From assembly GCA_963556495.2 (NCBI GenBank), contig OY747713.1, forward strand, positions 45,992,913 to 46,056,912: 64,000 nucleotides of DNA. Direction: 5' to 3'. Below the pieces are notes generated by a model. It was given only the letters and a program-made list of their open reading frames with translations. It did not search any database and was not told where the DNA came from. Position 1 is the first letter of the stretch; each line of letters opens with the position of its first letter. Positions 1 to 11,717 of this stretch are shown here, one piece after another. The translations under genes were made by a program, and so were the position numbers. Source of the DNA: Valencia hispanica. Taxonomy: Eukaryota; Chordata; Actinopteri; Cyprinodontiformes; Valenciidae.

Positions 1-584
1 TATTACAGTACATTCTGTTATTTCGACTGTTAACTTTGTTTTCTCTCAGTGTTTTTCTCTCCATAGAAGATTTACCTGGTCTGGTATCCTGCTTGGCTGC
101 AATGCCCTGTTGGACGGGGGGCATCAACTGGGATGATGCTCCCAGTAACTGAAAATCCACTGTGTCCTGTTATCAACTTTTTACTTTCTGTAACATAGAA
201 AGTTCTCTTATATCAGATCTTCTGTTCCTTCTGTGTCTCTGCTCTGTCTTCTCAAACCCCCAGACGGTCGTGGCAGATGGCCGCTCCTACTGAGCCTGGT
301 TCTGTTGGAGGTTTCTTCCTGTTAAAGGGGAGTTTTTCCTCTGCACCGTTGCTACATGCTTGCTCAGTATGAGGGATTGCTGAAGGATTGCTGTGGTTGG
401 AAAGTCTGCATCAACGGGGCCCAACCTCACGCCAATGACTGACGCAATCTGCTGGGATTCCTTAAATAGGAAACTTTTTAACTGATTGGAATGTTTGTAT
501 AAATGTATTGAAATGACTTCTTAAGTGCCTTGAGATGACATCTGTTGTGAATTGGCGCTATATAAATAAACTGAATTTAATTGA
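1..584 (+). mobile_element. L2-like LINE, 3' UTR and tail
   Basis: This is the non-coding 3' end of an L2-like LINE that begins before the window. Nearly the whole stretch matches, in inverted orientation, the 3' part of the LINE copy at about 27701-28300. That copy still carries reverse-transcriptase sequence further in. The copy ends with the phrase for a short AATAAA-bearing tail at about 565-584 (TATAAATAAACTGAATTTAA). No coding sequence remains here. The two copies differ by scattered substitutions, so they are separate old insertions. Confidence 0.75.
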
Positions 585-1402
585 TAGCCTTTGCAGCTCA
601 TCTAAATTTGTCCCATAAACCGCAGCCTCAAAATACTGTACGAACACGTTGGACCGCAGCATGTATGGAAAGTCAGACATGCCACAATTCAATAAATCAA
701 AATGTCAAAAAATTTATTTTTACGTGAAAAATTTAATTAAACTTGAAATTGATTTCTCAAATAATCCATTATCCTAAAATAATTTTTATATTTAAATGTA
801 AAACTTTAACATTTTTACCTGATTGCTTTGTGCTGAAGATTTTATTTTATTTTATCGCTACACTTTGAAGCTTTCTATAGTAGTGTTAGCACCTCCTGGG
901 ATTTAGATTTTTAAATTCAATAATTTCATAATGTACTTTATAAAACTTGTTCAATCAGCTACCAGCTCCCCTATGGTCTTTTTATTATCTACAGTCTCAG
1001 ATTAACACAGCCCAGCAGCAGCGTCTCAGCAACATTTTTATCCCATTAGATAAAAAGAAAAAGAGGCTGCTTTTGCTTTGTATGGTCCTTATCTGATGAC
1101 GATGATGTATTAAGTTGCAATTCCCTGTAAAGAATCATATTTTCAATCCATGCTGGGACCAAAAAGCATATGAAGAAAAAAGTTTGGGGGCTTTTGTGTG
1201 TGGTATTTTTATTCACACCAGAGTGTAGGAAACCCCGCCCAAGAATAGTGCACATATACACAACAAAAGTCTGAGCATTACTTTGCTCTAGAAGCCATTT
1301 ACAAGAAAAGTGATTGTGATTCAACTTGATTTGCCCCCCCCCCCCCCCCCCCCGCATGTGGTCTAGGACCAGTTTTCCTTCATTTCCCAGCAGGATCTGG
1401 TG
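585..1402. other. 3' flank of the RPA2-like gene, no gene seen
   Basis: AT-rich sequence downstream (in the minus sense) of the RPA2-like stop codon. It probably contains that gene's 3' UTR. Several minus-strand AATAAA-like words occur (for example around 1205-1212), but I cannot pick the real cleavage site. A run of about 20 C lies at 1334-1353. Confidence 0.4.
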
Positions 1403-1478
1403 CTATGCAGACTTGAAATGATGCTCGTCAGTGGTGGAAAAGATGTGACCTTCATTTATGAGGAAAGTCAAGGAAGAT
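1403..1478 (-). CDS. rpa2: RPA2-like exon 8 (winged helix end and stop)
   Basis: Terminal exon of 76 nt with acceptor TCATTCAG. It completes an Arg codon with exon 7 and reads SSLTFLINEGHIFSTTDEHH, then FKSA and a TAG stop. This matches the human [20 protein letters not shown] block and ends slightly earlier, without the final acidic residues. Confidence 0.85.
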
Positions 1479-4400
1479 CTGAATGAGAAAAAAGAGCAGT
1501 GTCAACTTTAGTTACGATCCCCACTCTAGCATAAATCAGTTAGGACAAATGGCTCTGATTGTAGATTATTTCAGTGATTAGAAGACCACGAATAAATAAT
1601 TAGAGTACTAGTTAGCATAGCTCCGAACATGCAAAAAGGATAGACATACAATCACCAAATCATGAATTACATCTTTGATTTGAACATCCCGTGAAATTAT
1701 ACTAAGATGTGTACACTTTGCACATTTTCGGTGCACATGTTAAGTAGGTCAACGTCTCTTACAAGAGAGGAAGTCTAACCTAGTTAGTCATTTGACTCAC
1801 AGAGTGATTGAAATATGAAGAGATGGTGTTACCGAGAACTTTGGAAAAGATTTGTTGCAGATCAAATTTGCCGGCATCAGCCTGAAACCTGTAGCCTGGC
1901 AAGCCATCCTATATTCCGTCATTTTTGGAATATAAGCTGCTACTTTTTTCTCCCCTCACAATTTGGACCCTGTGTCCTATACAATGATGCCACTAATTTA
2001 TAAATTTTTTACTGGCCAACGGCCTCCGGGGGGCACTATAGCAGGAAGCACAAAAGTAAGACATGTGGGGAAAGAGTAGAAAAACACTACCGGTAGCTTT
2101 CATGCACACACCATCATGGAAAACACATGAAGAAATGTATATGATGCAGCTATTAAGTTAAAGGCAATTGAGCTGGTTAATGGTGAGAAGGAGCAGGTAA
2201 CGGGAAGAACCGAGTCAGTGTAAAAAACTATAAAAGCTTTCAGAGGACAAAGACACTGAAGAGGAAGACTTCAGTGGCTTAATGAGGAAGATGGTGACCA
2301 ATGACTTTTCCGGAATGCGAAAAAGTATGTTGTATTTTTTTTAACCAGGCATGTTACTGTCGTGTTGGTGGCGAACAGCCAATTTTCACGTCTTAAATCA
2401 AAACCTAGAAAAGCAGTTAGAGCCACTAATTCTAACTTTGGGTACTTTTCCAATCAGATTTTTGTTAATGAGACGCATGGCTGCACTCTTCCAGAGGAGA
2501 GAGGAGATTTGGGGCTGCTGTGGGAGGGGAGCAGCTTGTGAGCTCTCTGACACGGAAGAATAGTGAGGGTTAGCGCTGCTGGTCGGTGCATTGTTATGCA
2601 ATTCATGTCGGATAAACCCCAAAATTTGATCAGTTGTTCTTGGTCCAATTGCAGAGATTTCCTGAAAATGTTTTCGAAATCCGTTAAATAACTTAGTTGT
2701 CTTGCTAAAAGACAGAAAAACAGACAGACGAGCACGCAAACGTTACCTCCTGGCAGAGGTAATACAAAATATTTTCACCCTTTGCCTTTAAAACAGCATC
2801 AATTCTTCTAGGTATAATTGGCACAGTTTTTGAAGGAACTCTGTTGGTAGGTTGTTCCAAACATCTTGGAGAACTAACCACATATTTTCCGTGGATGTAG
2901 GCTTCCTCACAACCTCCTGTCTCTTCAAGTAATCAGACACACTCGATGTTGAGATCAGGGCTCTGTGGGGGTCATACCATCACTTCCAGGGCTTCTTGTT
3001 CTTCTTTACACTGAAGTTAGTTCTTAATGACTTTGGCTGTATGTTTGGGGTCGTTGTCCTGCTGCAGAATAAATTTGGGACCAATCCTACACCTCCCTGA
3101 TGGTATTGCATCTGTCTGTATTTCTCAGCATTGAGAACACTATTAATCCTGACCAAATCTCCAACTTCATTTGCAGAAATACAGCCCCAAAAGTTGAAGG
3201 AACCTCCACCATGCTTCACTGTAGCCTGCACTCATTGTACCAATCTCCTGACTTTCAACAAACAAACTGCCTTCTGCTACAGCCTAATATTTCAAATTTT
3301 ACCTAATCAGTCCAGAGCACCTCTGCCATTGTTCTGCACCCCAGTTCCTATGTTTCCGTGCATACTTTAATCGCCTGGCCTTGTTTCCATGTTGGAGGAA
3401 TGACTTTTTCGCTGTAACTCTTCAATGAAGACCACTTCTGGCCAGACTTCTCTGGACAGTAGATGGGTGTACCTGGGTCATACTGGCTTCTGCCAGTTCT
3501 GAGCTGATGCCACTGCTGGACATCATCCAATTTTGAAGGGTAATAAGCTTGAGGTCTTTCATCTGCTGCACCAAGTTTAAGTGCGTCTATCTGCTTATCT
3601 CTCAAAGAAAAGCCCAAGTCTAAATCATCCAAAGTTGATGCTAAAGCCGTTACAAAAGAGCACCATTCCTGAGCCACCGCCATCTTTGCTGTTTTGCACC
3701 ATTGCAGCTCTGCAGTCATCGTAAAAAAAAAAATAAAAAAAAACTTTTAAAACTTCCATCAATTTTATGTAGTGCCTTTGTAATTTTACACAAGTCAAAA
3801 TTTAGGAAAAATAATTTTAGTTGTTTAGCCTTTCATAAAAGAAAAAAATTGGGGGTTAATTTTTCAGTCATTTTTGCATCGATTTTATTTATTTATAAAT
3901 GTCAGTTACAAATTAGATATTAGGTTAGCAAGCTAAATATTTAGCCTCCAAATTAAAGATTTAGTTACAAAGCTAAATATTTATTATACAAATTGACTAT
4001 TTACTTGAGAAGCTAAATATTAACTAAACATTCAGTTTGGAAGCTAAATGTTTAGCTTCTTAACCAAGTACTTTTGAACTAAATATTTAAGGATAAACTG
4101 AAATTTGTAAATTTATACAATATAGTGAAAATATAACTCCCATTTTCCTTCTCTCAAGACAGGCTGAAGAACTCAAATTATGGGTGTTAATATTTTGACA
4201 GTGTAACCATACAAACGTCACCCCATACACTTCTCTTAAAAGAGTCATGACCTGTAATTTTCACTTTTCCATGAGAAAAAAAAAGTATGTTATGATTGCC
4301 TAACGATAATACACTGCCCCGGAATCCGATATTTAAAAGTGAAGCGTTTGTTTACCTCTGGGTTCGTCCACCAGCCCACGTGCACGCACACTCAAATACG

Positions 4401-7400
4401 TGGTTTTAATTTCTGGCCGACTTGACGTCAAGTCGGCGCAGGATATACTATATATAGACATCGCAGACCTACCTATGCTGCAGGAAGCCCGCCCCGCTCC
4501 TCTCCCCCTCTCCCCTCTCCCCCTCATATTCAGTCGAGCGCCGCCATTACTGAATTCTAGTGATGGGAATTCCAGCTTTTTTTGGAGAGCCAGTTCTTTT
4601 GGCTTGGCTCACCATAAAGATTTCGGCTCCTCAGATTTTCTGTTGCTTAAAGTGTATTTATTACCAAAATTAATGCAAAACGATGTCTACCAAATGTACC
4701 AAAACAAGCAGGGGGAATGAAAAAAAAAAAAAACAGCTCCCAATGACGAGCCGACTCCAATCGTTCACTTCAAAGAGTTAGCTCTTAGAGCCAGATAATA
4801 CTAGGTTATGACTCCTTTAAATTCAATCAATTCTAAACCCACGACTTTCAGCTATTTGGACTATTTAAAGTCTAAAATGTGCATTAATGTCAGGTAATAA
4901 TAAAACAGGAAAAGAAAAGCAATGTTTTGGAAAATGGGCGGGGAGGGTGGTGTGGGTACCTTATGTCTTGCATGCTAATGTAGTCCAGTTTTCTTCTCAA
5001 GTCATTGAAACTGATGCCCTCATCATGGACAGAGAATGCTTGGATTAGATGAAACACCTTAGAGAGAGAAAAGTAAAACTTAACAGACCTGAATAACAAT
5101 TTTCAGTGTGTAAGATGGTCATTGATGCCCAGCATCAAAACAGCAATTCTTAGTCCACAGGATCATTTGCCAGAATCAAACAAAGCGTAGCTGATTAAAT
5201 GTCTCGCTTGGTTAGATGCACAAATTACCACCTGGGCGGAAGCACCAGCAGCTCAGTTACTAGACCCAGATCAAGCTGGGTCAATCACAAGCTGATTGGT
5301 TAAACCTGCTGTAAAAATAAATACCCCCATCTCCAGGTAAAGTATGGAAAACCTAACGTTTTTCCTCAGATTTCCAGTACATCTTTTGACAAGACATTCA
5401 CACAAGATGTTGAAAAACCAAGTAATCTAAGCTGGTGCCACAGATAACCTTGTTGACAGGAGTCCAAAAATAATCATCTAAAGAGTTTTCCAATCAACAG
5501 TCAAAGAGTGCTCAGAGTTTGAGCAAGATCTGGGAATAGTAGATAAAGTGTTTTCACAGGAAAACCACCAATTCATTGGACTGCCACAACCTCTATGCAT
5601 TGTGCAAGATTCCACTGCTGAAGAGAAAATATATTGAAACCAATTTAAGGTTTGCTGCAGAAGATTTGGACTTGTCAGTTAACTACTGTTAGAAAATAGT
5701 CCGTCAGATGAGGCCAAAGCTGAACACCATTGTAATAATGCGAGTTTAACGGTTTATCCACCAGAGGAACTGTTGGTGCAGCTTGGAAATGCTATACTAT
5801 AATGACTTTTAAGAAGATCTGCCATTCAGGGAGTTGAGACAACTAAACAAGCAGTGGTAGGACGAAGGATGATTGGAGAAATGTACCTGTACATTCTTGG
5901 TGAGAACAAACACGACTTTAGATTTTCAAACAGTCTCAAACACACATCCAAGGAAACCCTTACTTGGTTTCTAAGAAAGAAACTAAAAACTGCTAGGATG
6001 ATCCAGTTAGTCACCCGAGTTGTATCCATTTAAAATCTACAGGAAGAATTAAAGGTCAGAGTGCACAAAAAGGACAAGGACCTTCAAGAACTGAAAGTTT
6101 GTGGGGAAGATTGATTCCAAATCACAGCTGGGCAGTACTGGACTAGTTTCTTCATACTGAAGACATCTGGAAGATTTCTGGGAACGTTTAAGAGGTCATC
6201 TCCAAACAACTAGAAGTTCATCGTTCTACAGCTGGAGAGGTTATACTTTGGGGAAAAAAGATTACCTGTCACCATACCAACTGTCATGGTGGTAGAAATG
6301 AGGATTTGGGCTTGTTTTGAAGACAGCGACTTAGTAATGTTGCAGTTGTCGAGTCAACCATGAACTCATTGAGTCCAACTGTTCCAGAGTCGAAGCATGA
6401 CCCATAACTGGGTCACATACAGGACACTGATCCTAAACACAGCAGCAGTTCTGAAAGAATGGGTGAGAAAAAAAAACTAGATAGGTTTAGTGAAATAGAT
6501 TTCTTTAAAACATTGCTTCTATTCATAGAGACCTATTTCACTAAACCTAAGATAGTCTCAACATTGTTCAAGCTAAAGATTCTGTAAGCTGATTCACACT
6601 CCCATAGCTATTTTCATTTCCATCCATTAATACATATTAGCGATGTAGACTCTGTTGCATGTTTTTCTGCACTTGAGGTTTGATTTGTTAGAACCCCATC
6701 TTTTATATTATGTCTTGATATTTAAAACTCTAGAACTGGAAGAGGGTGCACTTCTTTTCACCCACAACTTTAGGATCTGATGCTAACAAAAGGAAACACG
6801 AAGGGCTTTTCAATTCTCCAAATAAAATATTTTTTAAAAAGGAGCTTCAATGGTTTCCCACTACAGCAAAGCATAAAGATTATGTCCTACAAATACTGGG
6901 AGTGTCACCTTGTCTCAAAGTAACCATCTTACCTAAACTCAGCAAAAAAAGAAACGCCCCTTTTTCAGGACTGTGTATTTCAACAATAATGTAAAAAACC
7001 AAATAACTTTACAGATCTTCATTGTAAAGGGTTTAAACAATGTTTTCCAAGCAGGTTCAATTAACCATAATCAATTAATTAACATGCACCTGTGGAATGG
7101 TTGTTAAGACCTTAACAGCTTACAGAAAGTAGGCATTTAAGGTCACAGTTCTAAAAACGCAGGACACTAAACAGACTTGTCTACAGACTGTGAAAAACAC
7201 CCAAAGAAAGATGCCCAGGGTCCCTGCTCATCTGCGTGAACGTGCATGAGGCATGCTGCAGGGAGGCATGAGGACTGCTGATGTGGCTAGGGCAATAAAT
7301 TGCCATGTCCGCACTGTGAAACGCCTAAGACAGCGCTACAGGGAGACAGGAAGGACAGCTGATCATCCTCGCAGTGGAAGACCACGTGTAACAACACCTG

Positions 7401-10400
7401 CACAGGATCGGTACATCCGAATATCACACCTGCATGACAGGTACAGGATGGCCACAACAACTGCCTGAGTCACACCAGGAACACAATCCCTCCATCAGTG
7501 CTCAGACTGTCCGCTATAGGCTGAGAGAGGCTGGACTGAGGGCTTGTAGGCCTGTTGTAAGGCAGGTCCTTACCAGACATCACCAGCAACAACGGGCACA
7601 AATGGGCACAAACCCACCTTCACTGGACCAGACAGTAGTGGCAAAAAGTGCTCTTCACTGATGAGTCACGGTTTTATCTCACCAGGGGTGATGGACGGAT
7701 TCGTGTTTATCGTAGAAGGAATGAGCGTTACACCGAGGCCTGTACCCTGGAGCGGGATCGATTTGGAGGTGGGGGGTCCGTCATGGTCTGGGGCGGTATA
7801 TCACATCACCATGGGACTGAGCTTGTTGTCATTGCAGGCAATCTCAATGCCTTGCGGTACAAGGACGACATCCTCCTCCCTCATGTGGTACCCTTTATGC
7901 ATGCTCATCCGGTCATGATCCTCCAGCAGGACAATGCCACCAGCCATACTGCTCGTTCTGTGCGTGAGCTTCTGCATGACAGCAATGTCAGTGTTCTGCC
8001 ATGGCCAGCGAAGAGCCCGGATCTCAATCCCATTGAGCACGTCTGGGACCTGCTGGATCGCAGGGTGAGGGCTAGGGCCATTCCCCCCAGAAACGTCCAG
8101 GAACTTGCAAGTGCCTTGGTGGAAGAGTGGGGTAACATCTCACAGCAAGAACTGACAAATCTGGTCCAGTCTATGAGGAGGAGATGCACTGCAGTACTTC
8201 AAGCAGCTGGTGGCCACACCAGATACTGACTGGTACAGAGGACTTTTCTTTTTTTGCTGAGTTTATATACCCAGAGGGCGTTTTATCACAGACTTGGGAG
8301 TTTTGCAGGCTTTCCTCCCTTGCTATAAATGTATTGTGTCATCTTAAATTTTTTAAATACCACAATAATGAAAGTATAGATTACCTGATTCAGCAAACAA
8401 AAAAATCTTAACAGACTTTTTTAAAACAAGTTGGATCAGTAACTTCATAATGTCCTATTAAAATGTAAAACACAGATCTTGTTTTATAACAAAAAGAAAA
8501 TTTTTCAGGTTGAACTTGGTCTTTGAAGCCACTGACCTGGCCCTGGACTGTTGAAAAGCCATTTGGTAAAACATCTTGAGGATGCGTTCCACTGCTCCAA
8601 TCAGGTTGCGGCATCACTGTGGTGTTCATGTTCACATCAAAGACCTGAAGGAAACAAGAGCTCTGAACCCAAAACACATCCAGCTAAACCGGCTCCTGTC
8701 GAAGCCATACTGGCAACCATTAGCTCACACATGATCTACAACAACCAGAACTTATGACCTACAATGAGGTTTCCCATCTCAGCTCTTACACCGTTTCCTG
8801 CCTTTGAAAAAGATAGTATAGATTGGAACACTGAATTTAAGCCTAATGTCTCTATGAAATACCAACCAAAACGACAGTCTGGTCCAAGATTCATGAGAGA
8901 ATCTGTCAAATCAGCTTTCAACCAATCACAAAGCTTTATATGAAGCATGCTGTGCTGGTAGGTTAGGACAGGCATTGATGTGGTTTGAGTAAAACCATAA
9001 TGGTCACCATTAACAATGAACAGCTGAGTGCCACCTTTTCCAAACTGGTAATAAAGAGAACCTATTAAAAAGGGATTGTAAGGCCACAGAACAGTATCAG
9101 GCTTCCTGTAGCAGTTAGCTGCGCTGCAGTGCAGCTCTAGCTTGTTCACTAACAGAACAAGAGGATATTTTTATTTCTATCCCCTCTAATCCCTGTTAAG
9201 AAAAGCAATGTTTTTGCTGCTAAAATCTCCATTTTTAAATGTGAAGTTTCTCTAGAATTAAACTGCCATATACTCCAGGCACCACAAGGGGGTCTGTAGC
9301 TACGACAGCTCCTCGTTTCCAAAGCGGTTGAATTGCACCATGTGATTACCACTGATGACACATCTAAACTAAAGCATGTCCGAATCACTCTGGCAAGTCT
9401 AATCAGCCCTCCCAGCAGAAAAAACACACAGCACTGACGTGTGGGCCTTTGAGTTAGTGGTAGCTACTATAGCTTGTCCTACATACCTGAGCAAAATAAG
9501 AATTGCACATTTTTTTTCAAATATTTAATTTAGGTTTCCCATGTAACAAAGTTCTTGATATTGGACTTGTTATTCTAAAAGCATCAGAAGTTCAAATTCC
9601 GCACTACTTAATGACACACGAAGAGTGGGACAAAATTAAAGAAGTTCCATCTAATTTTGAACAATACTGGATTGAGATAGGTGAGAATAAAATGAACACT
9701 AAAAACCCAATATCAGTTATATATGGCAGGATCCGTATGGATACACTTTATGTGAAAGCTAAATGGGAATTGGAAGCGGATACCATAATTGCTGATGAAG
9801 AGTGGGAGAGTTCTTGGGTGCCCTGGCAAAAATGTTTAAGCAGCTCAACTTGGAAGGAATTTGGCTGGAAGTTGAGAGCAAGATATTTCAAAACTCCTTT
9901 GGTGAGTTATGGTAATAAGTGTCCCCCCCCCTCCCCCTGTGTTGGACGGGTCTTTAGGGCAGCCCCAGAAGATGTGTAAAAAAGTCCTGAATTGCAAACA
10001 TTTTGGGAGAATGTGAAACGACAAATAGGTGACATTTTAAACTTAAATTGACCAATTGAACCACAGCAATTAATGTTGGGTACTGTATCCTAACGGATTT
10101 AGGGAAACATAGGTTTATGCTCAGGGTTCTTTTATTGATTGCACATAAAATGATCACAGTAAACTGGCTTAGGCTCCACCCACGCACACTGGACTGGTGG
10201 TCTCAAAAGTTGAAGGATATAAATTGCATGGAACACATAATGGCAAACCTTCGACTCCAGATCGACTTATATTTTGAAAAATAAGGTTATAAGGTATTTG
10301 GAAAGGTGATAATATTGTCTGTTTAACTGGGCTAGGTGGTGTTTTTAGTTGTGGGGTTTTGCCTTTTTCTATTACTATTGTGGAAATAGACTTTCAAACA

Positions 10401-11685
10401 ATATTCCTTCACCTCTTTGCTATCTGATTGTCTTTGTATTTTGTCAGTTTGATACCAATATGAGTATTGATACTTGTCATTATGTGTGAGACTCAGTCAA
10501 GGAACTTGTTCTAATAAATGTAAAAAACAAATAAAAGCAGCAGAAGTCTATAATCATCTACCTTTCCAAAAAGCTGCATATGAGCTCGTACCACTTCCAA
10601 CATGTGGGAGCTGATCTCATTCAGGTCATTTATACATCGGATAGTCATTGCCAGGAGTGACCTTTGTCCCTGTTGAATAAGGAAAAGGAAAGACAGTGTG
10701 GTATTTATTTGCTTAGTGCTTACAGCCTCCTTTTCTAAAACATTTGCTTACACTGTAGCTGCGTAGGCTTCCAATCACCTTCACATATGTTCCTGGAGAA
10801 GCTATGGTCAGCTGAGAGTCCTGTAAAGATTTGAGTTTAGATCCGATCATTGATCCCAACCTCACCATGCCCATCTTACTACTCTCCAAGAGATCATTAA
10901 TACAACTGGCCTCCATGTTGACCCACAGCTTCACATTCAGAGGTGGACCAGTCATGTCATCCACAGAGTACTGGACATTGGTCACAAATGGAGCAAATCC
11001 TCTGACGATCCCAACAACAGAAACCTGAAATAGGAGACATTTAAAGGGGACATTATGCAAATCTCCCTTTTTTCATCCTTTTGTGTTGCCATTTGGGTCT
11101 CTGCTGCCTCTAACACTCCAAATTAATAAAAAAATTTGCCAAATTCTGCCATCAGAAATCTTTTGCTTCTACAAGCCGTCTGAAAAAGTGCCTTGTGACG
11201 TCACAACAAGCGGAATTTGCATACAACCGCCTCTCACTTGTCAAACCCCACCCACCAATCCCATTCTGTGTAGCAACAAGATGAGTGGGCGTGGTCTGCA
11301 ACCACTAATTTGCATAAAAGTGACAGTGTCCTTTAAATGACTCGTCCTTTAAGTGCCTTGAGATGACATCTGTTGTGAATCGGCGCTGAATTGAAAAGAT
11401 GCTGTATGAAAAGAAGTAAAACACTTAAAGGTAACATTCAAATTTACCTTGAAACAGATTCCCCAATCAGCCTTCTGTCTTTAAAATCAATTTGTGTATT
11501 TCAGCAGCTGATACGACTTTTGTGTACATACTGAAAGAACTTTAGTCCGATTCTGTCCAACTGAATTGGTGGGTGAATCTGTTGTACAGCAGACCTTCTG
11601 GGTCTCATAAAACTTTGTAGGTCTGGTGCCAATTCCCAAAATTTAGCAATAGCCTAGTAATGATAATAGGCCTACTGATAATAAT

Positions 11686-11717
<32 letters not shown>

